Source: Cercis canadensis
Taxonomy: Eukaryota > Streptophyta > Magnoliopsida > Fabales > Fabaceae
Length of the DNA stretch: 64,000 nt
Assembly (NCBI GenBank): GCA_003255065.1
Contig: QAOA01007934.1
Coordinates: 186,001-250,000 of the forward strand
Reading direction: 5' to 3'
Shown: in pieces, positions 35,230 through 46,300 of the stretch
How the letters are laid out: each line of letters opens with the position of its first letter
Position numbering within the stretch: position 1 is the stretch's first letter
Made by a program: the position numbers and the translations under genes
The notes under the pieces: model-generated
What the model was told of the DNA's origin: nothing
Seen by the model: the letters and a program-made list of their open reading frames with translations, nothing else
The model's database searches: none

Positions 35230-36860
35230 CGAAATTATGCTCAAGACTTACGGATGAGCAAAAGATTGTGTATGAAAAAATCATGACAACGGTTTCTTTT
35301 GACAATGGTGGTCAATTCTTTCTATACGGTTACGGTGGAACCGAAAATACATTTGTTTATAGAACATTATCTGTTGCTCTACATTCCATAGATAACATAG
35401 TATTGACAATGGCTTCAAGTGGTATTGCATCTCTTCTCCTTCCTAATGGTAGAACAATACATTCCAAGTTTTGCATCTCTCTAAATGTCAACAAGGATAC
35501 ATTTTGGAACATAAAACCAAGCACCTCCTTGGTAGAACTATTACCTATTGCAAAGTTAATCATTTGAGACAAGGCCTCTATGACGCATAAATATTGTTTC
35601 AAGGCATTGGACAAAATTTTTAGAGATATATTGAAGCATACAGACACAGAAGCTGCACATACTCCATTTGGGGGTTAGGTTGCGGTACTAGGTGGGGACC
35701 TAACAAAAAATATGAGATTGGAAATAAGATCTGCAAATCCACATACAGTAAGACTGAGTGAGTTCTCTAATTTGTTATTGAAAGTTGGTGACAGTGAAGC
35801 AGGAGATATGAATGATGGTGAAGTTGTTATTCAGATACCAGATGACCTCTCCCTACATTGTGGTGATGATCCAATTTATGATATTGTGAACTTGACTTAT
35901 CCTGGATTCATGACAAATATGCAATAGCCAAAATATTGTCAAGAAAGAGCAATCCTCGCCCCTATACTGGAAGTGGTGAGAAAAATCAATGATTATATGG
36001 TTTCCTTATTGCCTAGTGATGAAAATATCTATTTGAGTTCATGCAGTACGTGCAAAATATTGTCAAGAAAGAGCGATCCTCGCCCCTATACTAGAAGTGG
36101 TGAGAAAAATCAATGATTATATGGTTTCCTTATTGCCTAGTGATGAAAATATCTATTTGAGTTCATGCAGTACGTGCAAATCATGGAGAAACAGACTAGA
36201 TGATATTCATACACCCAAATTCTTAAATAGTATCACTTCATCCGGCCTTCCAAACCACAATTTAGCACTGAAGTCGGGCATACCTATTATGTTATTAAGG
36301 AAAATAGATTAGCAGAATGGTTTGTGCAATGGAATGAGACTAATAATCACCCAACTTGGGAGATGTGTGATGGAGGGAAAATTTATTTTTGGTAGTAACA
36401 TAGGAGAAAAGATGTTTATTCCAAGGATGAACCTGACATCCTCTGATAAGAAGATGCCTTTTAAACTGTAGGGAAGACAATTTCCCCTGCAAGTTTGCTT
36501 TGTCATGTCAATAAATAAGAGTCAAGGCCAATTCCTATTGCATGTTGGGTTATATCTACCAAAACCAGTCTTCAACCATGGACAACTTTATGTGGCTTTT
36601 TCAAAGTTTTAGCGATTGATACAAAAGGTAGTTCCATAATAAGCACCACAAATGTTGTCTTCAAAGAAGTGTTCCATAAAATCACTCAAAGAGGTATGAC
36701 ATAAATTGAAACATATCATGTCTGTAAATACACATGTAAACTCTAAAGATTTAATCTTATACATTATAATTATATCAATGTTGCAATTCCAGGATCAGAG
36801 CAAGTTCGTATACACTTAGATGAAGACGTTGATAGCCATAGTCCCAATCATACACCATAG
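35230..36860 (+). pseudogene. Helitron PIF1-like helicase, copy B (with altered Walker A)
   Basis: From about 35240 the frame gives RLTDEQKIVYEKIMT, then GGQFFLYGYGGTENTF where family members have GYGGTGKT, then NIVLTMASSGIASLLLP and GRTIHSKF, then LGGDLTKN. After a gap come VIQIPDDLSL, NLTYPGFM, RAILAPILEVVRKIND, KSGIPIMLLRKID, CNGMRLI, INKSQGQ and YLPKPVFNHGQLYVAFSK. The exon ends at 36693 with a GT donor, and the last exon is 36793-36860, ending in HLDEDVDSHSPNHTP. The catalytic Lys of Walker A is replaced (GKT to ENT), and several stops and a 124-bp duplication break the frame, so it cannot make active helicase. It retains more N-terminal sequence than copy A but lacks Rep. Confidence 0.85.
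35933..36180 (+). repeat. 124-bp tandem duplication within the helicase
   Basis: Units 35933-36056 and 36057-36180 differ at only two positions seen by eye. Both run ATATTGTCAAGAAAGAGC to TGCAGTACGTGCAAA. Because 124 is not a multiple of three, the duplication shifts the frame. The near identity shows it is much younger than the split between Helitrons A and B, which have a single unit at 24470-24585 in copy A. Confidence 0.95.
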
Positions 36861-36869
36861 GTAATTTTA

Positions 36870-37093
36870 GTATAGTATTATCTCATTTTCCATTAGTTTA
36901 ATGCACTTTCAATTTTATTTTTTTTTATGGATTCTATGGTTCAAAAAATGAAATCCACAATTGAAAAATTACATGTCATAGATTTATATAATTTATTCTT
37001 CTATGATCATATTAATTCCATCCCACATCTAATTGCTTGGGGTCTGCACCCGGCCGTCCAACCGCCCGCGCATCGGTGCGGGAATAGTACTAG
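36870..37093 (+). other. Helitron 3' terminal region, copy B
   Basis: Begins just after the helicase stop. The 18-base hairpin at 37065-37082 has a 7-bp stem (one G-T wobble) and ATCG loop, 7 bases before CTAG at 37090-37093. This is the best-formed Helitron terminus in the window. Confidence 0.9.
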
Positions 37094-38567
37094 TATATTA
37101 TAAAAGTAAGACGAATCCCTGTGGAGACGACACTTGGCACTCCAATTTTGTGACATATGGCACTTTATTCAATTTTTTGAATTATTATTCAATGAAAAAT
37201 AATAGAAAATGAATTCTATAAAATAAACCTTCTGAAATAAATTACTATCATCAATGTAATTGCAATATCTTTGACTGATTTGTTGAATAAATTAAATGCT
37301 ATGAATTACAATAATTGTTGATTGGAGTAATCATGTGGTTTGTTTAGAGTTAATTTGCTTATCCACATGATGTAGTTGACTACATGGAATTCTGTAGTCG
37401 ACTCCCTTCATCCAAAGAGCAAGTAGTTGACTACCACTTTGAAGGAGTCAACTACTCGTGGCATTGAATTGAATTTTTTGAAATTTTTTTATTTGCATTA
37501 ACTCACTCATGTTATTATTTTTAAATAAATATTATAACATAAAATTCAATGACTGATCGAATTTTAAAATTGGTTTATTGGTTGAATGTGATAAATTATT
37601 ATAAATAGTGATTGATATCATATAAATGCTTATTTGAGAGATTTTCTAAATTTTTAATTAAATTGAGATGAATGTTATACAATCATTCAATCAGCAATCG
37701 AATGATAATTGACAATTTCAACCATTGTAATTATTTGATCCTAATTCGTAGTTGTTTATGTTAATGAAAATTAGGGTTCTCCATCTATCTCCATTAATTC
37801 TCTTCTCTTCCTTTTACTCTCTTCTCCTTTGGTTCTCTGTGTTTCTTTGGCTTTGTGGGTAAAAAGGGTCATACAAGATTTAGAATTTGTCCGGATCGAT
37901 TTTAGAGTCCGAACTTCTTAGGAAACTCTTTTTGATTGATGAAGAAATATAGAATTCTCTTTCCTATGTTTGATATAAAAAATGGTATAATATAGGATAC
38001 TTTTGTAATATTTGAATGAAAAATAAATGCCCTACCACTGTACTTGGGGTTGTCCTTGTTATAACTTCACTTTAAATCTATGCTAAGTAATAATAATAAT
38101 TGGATAATAGGGGTATTCTAATTAGGTTACAATACCTCTATCATATTTAAATATAAACAGGTTGGAATAAATAGGGGTTATGTAATTAATAATTGAGACG
38201 AAAAGAGAAAAGGAACAAAAATCAAAATTGAAATTAGGTTTAGGTATGGTTTTTGGGAAAATAAATAAATAATCTATAGCACTAGGGAAAAGAGTGGGGT
38301 TAGACCATGGGTACAAGTTTCCTAAAGTTCTAATGAGATTATAATTTGGATAGCCACTAAACCAACCCCAACAGGTGATTCAATAAGATTTTTTATAATA
38401 CTTGGAAAGATAGTGAGATTAGACCATGTGGACAAGCTTTCAAAAATTCTAATAGGACTATAATTTGGATAACCACTAAACCAACACCAACGGCTAATCC
38501 AATAGGATTTCCTATTTTGTGTTGCCCGTTGTCGCCGTCCCCGCATCGGCGCAGGACTAAGTACTAA
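37094..38567 (+). mobile_element. Small non-autonomous Helitron (about 1.5 kb)
   Basis: Starts right after the CTAG of copy B with TATATTATAAAAGTAAGACG and the shared TTGGCACTCCA box. It ends with a GC-rich stretch and CCCCGCATCGGCGC-type hairpin (about 38539-38555), then CTAA at 38564-38567, which fits CTRR. No protein is encoded. Internally 38282-38520 is a 119-bp tandem duplication, and about 37938-38040 resembles 7670-7790. The 5' side is solid by homology; the exact 3' base is less certain because the hairpin is degenerate. Confidence 0.55.
38283..38520. repeat. 119-bp tandem duplication in the small Helitron
   Basis: Units share AGACCATG, ACAAG, TTCTAAT, ATAATTTGGATA and CCACTAAACCAAC, offset by 119 bases (for instance 38302 and 38421). 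They are moderately diverged, so older than the duplication at 35933-36180. Confidence 0.8.
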
Positions 38568-38739
38568 AGATATATTGATGTTTGATTCATAAGAATTGTT
38601 ATCAAATCTTTTCCCACTAATGTTGAAATTTTTTATTCAATTTTCTAAATTATTGACGTTTTGAAATAAGTTGCGAAAATATCTATCTATAATGAATCAT
38701 CCTTTTTTCATCATCATTGGCTACTAATTTGTTTCGTGC

Positions 38740-38785
38740 CGCACCCCCTTTGCTTGGCCGCACATCGCGCGTGGTGAAGTACTAG
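38740..38785 (+). other. Degenerate Helitron 3' end
   Basis: GC-rich GCCGCAC ATCG CGCGTGG, an imperfect hairpin, is followed by GTACTAG with CTAG at 38782-38785. It repeats the ATCG loop and GTACTAG tail of the other termini. It lies 218 bases after the previous terminus and probably ends another short or truncated copy. Confidence 0.5.
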
Positions 38786-38954
38786 TTCTTATTACAAACG
38801 ACAAAGCTATAGAAAAAAAATTATAAATACCTCATTTAATGCTTAAGAAACTTTAATTGAGCTTAGCTCTAATCTAAAATTCACATGCTTAAGTGCTTTC
38901 AACAAATCTTCTCAAACTCTAAGGTTTTCAGAGTATTGATATGATGGATTCAAG

Positions 38955-38956
<2 letters not shown>

Positions 38957-38989
<33 letters not shown>
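38957..38989. repeat. (AT)n microsatellite
   Basis: Uninterrupted AT repeat of about 33 bases. Confidence 0.95.
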
Positions 38990-38991
<2 letters not shown>

Positions 38992-39045
38992 GTATAAAAG
39001 ATTGAATAAATTAGTATAGTCAAATATGAAATAAATAAAAATGTA

Positions 39046-39420
39046 TTACCAAAAAGTAAATAAATATGAATGTATAGTCAAAGATCTAATGCCTGCCATA
39101 TGAATATCAATGATTATTATTTTATGCCAACAATAGTCAATGATATCAAGATATTTTTTGCATGACTTAGGAGTCATTGCTTGAGTTGTTGATCTTGTCA
39201 TACACGTTGCTGCATAAACATTCAACATTATGGCTTGCTTTTCTCCATCAACCATCCTTAGCACATTAGCAATTGGTGTATGTATATTAACAATATTCTT
39301 CACATCTTTCCAGAAATTATGATATAGTATTGTAGTATGAACTCGTAATCTAGTTGAGTCTTTATTAACTGAACTCTTATACCATTCATCAGAAGTTAAT
39401 GTGAGAGAACCAAATGTCAA
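39046..39420 (-). pseudogene. hAT transposase fragment, DUF659 region
   Basis: The minus-strand translation reads SLTLTSDEWYKSSVNKDSTR, then TTILYHNFWKDVKNIVNIHT, PIANVLRMVDGEKQAIM, and CKKYLDIIDYCWHK with DIHMAGI. The FWK-hhh-P(h)(h)VLRxVDGE signature, and a following IDxxW and LH(A)AGY-like end, are the DUF659/catalytic core of plant hAT transposases. It is a 124-codon open piece with no start or end of its own. The 1-960 remnant shows the preceding N-terminal portion of a hAT transposase, but the two are 38 kb apart and no overlap lets me say they are one family. Confidence 0.7.
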
Positions 39421-39852
39421 TTTCTACACCTTTGAGAAAGGTCACCATCATTGTCCCTCCAATTCCAACTATTGTTCCTAGCACATTTTCCTTGTTTGCG
39501 GTCATTCTCAAGTTTAACATTTCCAAACTAAACAAAATTAAAAGTTTATAGATTAAACAAAATTAAGAAATAATTATTATATATAATTAATTAAGTTAAT
39601 CAAATGGATAGTGTAACAAACAAATTAAATTGTAAAAATGAGTATCGGAAGCAAGTGACCATAATAAAAGTGGGGGCTGGAATGAGATGAAGATTGAAAT
39701 ACATGTTGCTAATGTCAAAGCAAGGGCCTTTAAGAAGAGGTTCAGAGCTAAAGTGTATATGTATTATAACAAGTTGAATTAGTATAGGATGAGTCAAGGT
39801 GAAGTGGTGATTGAGAGGTGAGAACAATGGATGATGAGCTTGGTCTAGCTAC
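39421..39852. other. Short non-coding stretch between hAT and copia fragments
   Basis: No motif is recognised. The minus-strand frame at 39600-39827 is low-complexity and unsupported. Confidence 0.3.
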
Positions 39853-40919
39853 TCAACGATTCTGAGGGTCACCAATCTCATTTGAGTAATGTTCTCTTCT
39901 CTCTAGCTCTCTAGTTTTCTCTCGGTTTCTATGTATTCTCTCTATTTCTCCTCTCTTTCTAAACAATTTTTTCCGTATTTGTAGAACTCGAAATATTTTT
40001 GTTGTATGTTGGGGAGAGGATTGATTGTGGTGGTTGCTGAAAAAAAAAATTTCTTTGCTTAGTGAGGAGTGATTGGTGAGTCGGGTAGCACCTAACCCAC
40101 TAAGATAGTGGAGGATGAGATTAATCTCATCAAGAGGATGACCAATGATGGTGAGTTCATTAGCTATGCTTTTCACAGTGCGCAAATATTCTAAAATGGG
40201 TGAAGAACCTTTAGTAAGGTTGAAAAGATGCTCTTTCAAGGACATGATACGAGTTCTAGAGCAATTAGCGAAAGCGCATAGCAGCTGGTCCCAAGCGGAT
40301 TGTGAGGTCTCGGCTTGGGAAATTACTACATGAGCATCAATGTCACAGGAAGCCATGATAGCTAAAAGCAAGAAATGGTCTTGCCAAATCCAAAAGGTGC
40401 ATTTGGGATTTTCAATTTCTTCCCCATTATGCTCAAATGTGGGAGGAGAACAGGGAATGGATCCGGTAACCTAGCCAATAAATCCATATCCAATGAGCAT
40501 GGACCACATCTGCTTTGCCCAAGCAATGTAATTGTTGTGGGTGAGCTTAATTGCAAGGTTGGAGACATTGATGGTGACTAAATTAGTGGCTGTGGTGGGG
40601 GAGTTAAAGGGAATGGTGTGAGGTGAAGAAGAAGATGACATGGCTGGAAAAAGATGAAGGACCGAATGGAGCTTGTGAAAGCTAGTTATTGCTCTGATAC
40701 CCTATAGGAAACAGCACACTATTTATGGAAAAGGTCTCAAAGTATTCAATTGATGTAAGTGTATATATATACACAAGTATGCAAAACCCTAAAAGTATTT
40801 GAATTCAAAATAAGCTAAACTAACCCTAGATTATTAAGTTGTTGTATATAATTAGTTACAAAGTATCTTTAACTGAATATTCTGAAAACTAAATATCTTG
40901 TAGGACTCCTTTAATAACA
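39853..40919 (-). mobile_element. Ty1/copia 5' end fossil: LTR, primer site and gag part
   Basis: On the minus strand, an LTR-like block (40919 down to 40703) starts TGTTATTAAAGGAG and has a TATATATATAC box. It is followed directly by a primer-binding site like GGGTATCAGAGC (40702-40691), complementary to initiator Met tRNA. Then comes a copia gag: WIWQDHFLLLAIMASCDIDA, then SAWDQLLCAFANCSRTRIM and LKEHLFNLTKG, the UBN2-type gag fold. The pol region and second LTR are absent here, so this is a truncated, broken element of unknown age. Confidence 0.75.
40703..40919 (-). repeat. LTR of the truncated copia fossil
   Basis: About 217 bases between the primer site and a TGTTATTAAAG start, read on the minus strand. 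It contains a TATA-like TGTATATATATACAC palindrome. No partner LTR was found in the window. Confidence 0.6.
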
Positions 40920-41609
40920 CTTTCACCCCTATATATTAACTTCTCATTTATGTTTGGCCTTATAGATAAGTTTATCATTTCATATTTTGTTAAAGAGAAA
41001 AAATTTACACTACTTTGACTTTCTCTCCTCTCATTTTCACCCAATTTAAACACAAATAAAAAAATTATTTTCTCTTCATTTTGTTTCCTCATCCAAACAT
41101 AGCATGAGTTTCACTTAGCAACCAAACAAATAAAAATCTGCTATCATCCCTCTTTTCCACCCACTATTTCTTTCCCCCAAATTTTTATCCCATCCAAACA
41201 AAGGATTAGACTAAAAGAGACAAGTAAGATGACCATTTAATTCAATAACATTCACTTGTTTTTAATCTTTATTCTTTTATTTTCACTTCATGACACACAA
41301 AATTGCAAAGTAGGTGATATCATAAACTTACATCTTCTAAGTTCAACGAATATATTAAAGAGACAAAGAGGGGAAGGATGTTGATGTTTTATCCATACTT
41401 CAAGTTCTAAGAATGGTTGCAAATCAAACATATGAGAAACAATGATATTTAGCTTGGTGATTTGCTTACAACAATATATGGCTTAGTGGAATTATTTCCA
41501 TTATATTTCTTTTACCTAACATATAGATAGACTTTAATTTTCTCCTCTTTACATTTTGTAGTTAATGTGAATATAACTTTTACCTTATTCTACTCTGATT
41601 TTTTTTCGT
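40920..41609. other. AT-rich stretch, no gene seen
   Basis: No domain, repeat or terminus was recognised. The minus-strand frame at 40889-41092 overlaps the LTR and is unsupported. Confidence 0.3.
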
Positions 41610-41617
41610 ACCATTAT

Positions 41618-42760
41618 TAGAGCTGTGTTCATAGGCTGAGCCCGGTGGACCATCCCGTTGGGGCTCGGTAAAATGGTGAGCTAGGTTCCCTAAATGCTGG
41701 CCTATTTAAAACTGGGCCAATTTGGCTCGACTCGATCTGGCCCGTGGCCCAATCGGGTTCATGCCGGGTTAGCCCGATTTACTTTTTTTTTTTTTTTTTT
41801 TCTAGCTTTCAATTGCCCTAATTCTGAAATCTGAATGCAATCCCTAACTCAAAAATCAGAATTTCATCTCTCACACTCCACTCTCCCCATATTTGACTAT
41901 CTTTCTACATGGTTCTACCCCTCTCCGCCTCCTTCTCCTCAATCCTCACTGAAGCCGCCGGCTACCGCCTCTCCTTCTCCAGCACCAACCAACACTTCCC
42001 ATCTTTTTCCCCCATGTTCAATATTAGATGAAGTGCTTTGAAGTTTGTTGTTGTTAGCACAAAGTAAAGTCGATGGGTACTGTTTCTTCAATGTTCTTTG
42101 AGGTTTCTTATGGGTTTCTTAGCTTTTCATGAAGTGGGTATGATTTATTTTCTATCTATACTGTGATTATTAGGCGAAATCTATTATTTCTGGACCCCAG
42201 TGCTTAGCGCTGCGTAACCAGTGCTGGGCGCTGGCATCTTGACTTCAAATGTTCCTTCGATGGACCCCTAGAGCTAAGCACCAGCACCCCAGAGCCTTCC
42301 ATCTACTTGATTTTTCATATTAAGCCTTCAACTTCAATTTTTCTAATACCCTACCTGTAAAAAAATAAAAATGGGTATATTTAGGACATGAATTTTGGAC
42401 TCTCTTATCTTATTATAACATAAGTATGTTTCCCTTATGAACTTCATTAAATCAATCTTAGAAGGACTAGGTAGTAAGAGATTTAGTTTCTCTTAAGCTT
42501 TAGGGTATTGAAAAGGAAATTGTTTATTTGAGTTTGTATTTTGATTACGTATGTTAATATTTGATGTTTCATAATCAATATGTTCTCATATTCTCTTAAA
42601 AATAATCATGGCAAAAAAAAATTTTAAAAAAAGGATTTTAGCCTGTTATGGCCCATAGCCCGAAGTGGGCTAGGCTGGACTAAGGAATGGCTGGCCCGAT
42701 TAGAACCAGGCCACTTTGGCCCTGCCCTAATGGGCTGGGCTGGCCCGTTAGCCAGCTCTA
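41618..42760. mobile_element. GC-rich non-autonomous hAT element with enclosed unrelated sequence
   Basis: Ends TAGAGCTG (41618) and CAGCTCTA (to 42760) are inverted, flanked by 8-bp direct repeats ACCATTAT at 41610-41617 and 42761-42768. Both flanks are built of GGCCCG/GGGCTGG words, as in the element at 3501-4055. Unlike that 555-bp element, it encloses about 850 bases of different character, including a Pro/Ser-rich frame at 41835-42041 (PSPPPSPQSSLKPPATASPS) that looks like a leader or N-terminal part of some plant gene. It may therefore be a hAT element that took up host DNA. No transposase is present. Confidence 0.85.
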
Positions 42761-42831
42761 ACCATTATAGTATTTTTTGTAATTAAAATTAATAATTTTT
42801 ATAAATATTAAGAATCTTTAAATATAGTTCT

Positions 42832-42970
42832 TAAGGGTGAGCACCGGTCGGGTTCGGTTCGATTTGCCACCCTAACCACCCGTTCAATGCTAACTAGACA
42901 CACTAAGAAGGGAACCAAAGCTGACTGCTGAAGATCGACAAGTTGGGTTCAATTAGGTTTTGGTTTGATG
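42832..42970. other. GC-rich remnant split by the copia insertion (left part)
   Basis: GAGCACCGGTCGGGTTCGGT and following text, with a matching GC-rich piece right of the copia at 47725-47760 (CAGGTGGATAGGGTCGGTGT). The copia appears to have landed inside a small pre-existing repeat of the GGTTCGGTTCG type. Confidence 0.45.
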
Positions 42971-43369
42971 TGTTGAAATTAGTAAAGTAATTTTCTAGAA
43001 TAATGTCTCCTTGTTTCTCAAGAAGCTTATTTACTTAATAATCCTAGTTTTTAGTGTGGTTCATGTATTAGGAATTAATTAGGAGGATGAACCTTATAAT
43101 GTCTCTTTGTTTCTCAAGAAGCTTATTCAATAAGCCTAGTTTTTAGTGTGGTTCATGTATTAGGAATTAATTAGGGGGATGAACCCTTTCTCATTGGAGT
43201 CCTATAAATACCTATGTAATCTTTCATTCGATGTGCATCAGAAAAATACAAGTCTTGTTCTCTTATCCATCCATCATTAGAGTTCTATTCTTTTCTTTGG
43301 CTTGTTTTTCTTCACCAAGGTTGTTGATCTTGGGCTAGTGTAACATTGCTGCACTACGGTTTCTCTTTA
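42971..43369 (+). repeat. 5' LTR of the copia fossil
   Basis: 399 bases, TGTTGAAATT to TTCTCTTTA, with a TATA box CCTATAAATAC at about 43200. It is about 97 bases longer than its partner because a segment beginning AATGTCTCYTTGTTTCTC is present twice in tandem (about 43012 and 43097). Confidence 0.9.
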
Positions 43370-46300
43370 TGTTATCAGGGCTTGAGAGATAGCTTTGTGT
43401 CAAGATCTCTTATGAAGAAAATCAGCCGGTGTTCCAAATGGATTCGAGTGGTCATGTTGTTGGATTTGGTATGGAGCTACTAAACCAATCCAATTACAAA
43501 GTATGGAAGACTTGTATGGAGTCCTATCTCATTGGGGAAGACCTTTGAGAGGTTGTTGGTGGAGTTGACACTATTGCTCCAAAAAATGATGTTGAGGCTT
43601 TCAAGCAATGGGGACAGAAAAATGCTAAGGCAGAATTTGCCTTGAAGAGGTCTATTTCCAATGGAATGTTTGAGCACATTATCCGCTGCAAATCTACCAA
43701 TGAGATTTGGCAAACCCTTGACAGGCTATTCAACAAGACAGATGTGGCTCGCTTGCAACTCTTGGAGAATCAACTTGCAAATGCTTCTCAAGGTGATCTT
43801 TCTATTGCTCAATTCTTTTTGAAAATTAAAAATCTATATTCAGAAATTTCTGCTCTAGATCCAGATGAGCCTATTTCTGAAGCTCGTATGAGGCGGCATA
43901 TTGTTCGTGGATTGAAGTCGGAGTATATTCCTTATGTCACCACAATTCAAGGGTGGGCTCAACAACCATCCTTGGAAGAATTTGAAAGTCTCATGTCTTC
44001 CCAAGAATCCTTGGCCATGCAAATGGCTGGATTATCTGTGTCTGATCAAGGTGAAAGTACTGATAATAAAAATGTTCTTGTAGCTGAGAAGAAGAAGAAT
44101 TTCAACCTAAAAGAAAAGAAATTTTATTCAGAATCCAGCAACAATGTCTCCAATTTCTCTAAGAAAAAGTTAAAGTGTTATCGATGCGGTAAACTTGGAC
44201 ACATGAAGAAAAATTGTCATGTCAAGTTGAAGCAAGGAAATTTGGTTGAAGTTGAAAAGGCAAATAAAGGAGATTCTTCTCGGAGCAATGAAAAAGACTG
44301 GGGCAAGTGTTTTATGGCGAGAGTTGCATCTAGTCCTGCTTCAATTGACCTTGAGAATGATTGGATCGTGGATTCTGGCTATGGTCATCATGTGACTGGT
44401 GATGCTTCTAAATTCTCAAGTCTTCATCCTTATCAAGGGAAAGATGTCATTGTTATAGCAGACAACACAGTTCACTCTGTGGAGAAGGAGGGGACAGTTG
44501 TTATCAATGGGAGCAAGGACAATTCTATTACACTCAACAATGTGTATCATGTCCCAGGTATGACAAAAAATCTCTTCTCAGTTACAAATGTTGTAGACTC
44601 TAGAAATTATGTCCTATTTGGCCCTCAAGATGTGAAATTTCTTTGAAATATTGAAGATTTAAAAGCTTATGTTGTTCATATTGGTAAAAGAGTTGATGAT
44701 GTGTATGTTTTATCAACTTCAACTTCTTTTGTTGAAAAATTGAGTGGCCATGATAGTGCTTCTATATGGCATGCTCGGCTTGGGCACCTTAACATGATTA
44801 ACTTAAAAGTTATGGTGCAAAAAGAACTAGTTAAGGGGCTGCCAAAAATAACCAAATTTACTGATGGTGAAAGTTGTGAAGGCTGTCAATATGGCAAGGC
44901 TCATAGACTTCCCTTTGATAAGTCTCTTTCTAGGTGCAAAGCTCTATTGGATTGTATTCATAGTGATTTGTTTGGGCCAACTCCAGTTGATTCTTATTCT
45001 GGTTTCCATTATATGCTGATATTTGTTGATGACTTTACAAGATTCACCTGGGTTTACTTTGTTAAGGCGAAATTAGAAGTTTTTCTTAAATTTAAAGAAT
45101 TCAAGGAATTTGTTGAAAAATTCCTTGGAAGAAAAATCAAGCGGCTTCAAACTAACAATAGAGGAGAATTTACTTCTAATGTCTTTAATTCCTTTTGTCA
45201 CAAAGAAGGAATTAAAAGGGACCTCTCTTGTGCTCATACTCCGCAACAAAATGGAGTGGTTGAGAGAAAAATTAGACACCTTATGGAGACTTGCAGGACC
45301 TGGTTACATGCAAAGAATCTGCCAAAAAAACTATGGGCTGAATGTATGAAATGTGCTGCCTATGTGATTAATCGAGTACCGCTTAGTCCAATCAACTTGA
45401 AGTCTCCTTATGAGTTGATGTTCAATGAGAAGCCTAGTGATAAGCACTTCAGAATTTTGGGCTCCATCTGTTATGTTCATGTGCCAGATGCGAAAAGGAA
45501 CAAATTTGATGCCAAAGCTAGGAAGTGCATTTTTATTGGCTATGACAATCAAAAGAAGGGCTAGAAATGCATGGATCGTCTCACTCACAAGTACATAGTG
45601 TCAAGGGACGTAGTTTTTGATGAAATTTCATCTTACTATGGTCTTAATCAGACTATGGAACCTGAGATTACAACTTTTCCTTTCAACATTCATTCCTCTA
45701 TTTCACAGGAGAATCATAGAGAAAGGGGGAGCTCTAGTTCATGTGAAGAATGGCGAACAGAGGATGGTGCTGCTAATCAAATATCAAAGAGAAATATTGT
45801 CAAGCCAGCTCGTTATCGAGATGAAAATTTTGCAAGCACCTACTCCTGTTTCTTTGCAGGACAAAAAGATGATGAAGAACCTTTATGTTTTGAAGGTGCT
45901 AAAGGTGTCAAAGTATGGGAAGTTGTCATGGATGAAGAAATGAATGCATTGTTAAAAAATGAAACTTGGGATCTTGTTCCAAAACCCAAGGATGTGGAGC
46001 CTGTCTCTTGTAAATGGGTGTACAAAATAAAGCGCAAAGTTGATGGGAGCATAGACAAATATAAAGCAAGGCTGGTTGCTCGTGGATTTTCTCATAAATA
46101 TGGAGAAGATTATGAAGAAACCTTCAGTCCTCTTGCAAAGATGACTTTTGTTCGGACTATGATAGCACTTACAGCTTCTCTTGGTTGGAAATTATGGCAG
46201 CTTGATGTGAAAAATGCTTTCATATATGGAGAGCTTGATAAAGACATCTATATGGAGCAACCACCAGGCTATGTTTCAAGTTCTCATCCTGGTTTTGTTT

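Larger units (their letters stand above)
25534..37093 (+). mobile_element. Large Helitron copy B carrying captured sequences
   Basis: The 5' end is as in copy A (TAATATTTAAAAGGAATAG and CACGTGACACTCCA), starting immediately after the CTAG of A. The 3' end has a perfect-form hairpin at 37065-37082 (CCCGCGC ATCG GTGCGGG) and CTAG at 37090-37093, the cleanest terminus of the set. Inside are repeated leader units, two MVVTRS starts, two copies of AT-rich repeat R, a LINE RNase H piece, a PHOSPHO1-like exon and the helicase. A and B align at both ends but differ in the middle, so they are sister copies that gained different passengers. No Rep domain was seen, so it is non-autonomous. Confidence 0.65.

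Noticed and set aside
8140-38785. A complete autonomous Helitron with Rep endonuclease
   Set aside because: Only helicase parts were found; no HUH motif or Rep catalytic tyrosines recognised on either strand.
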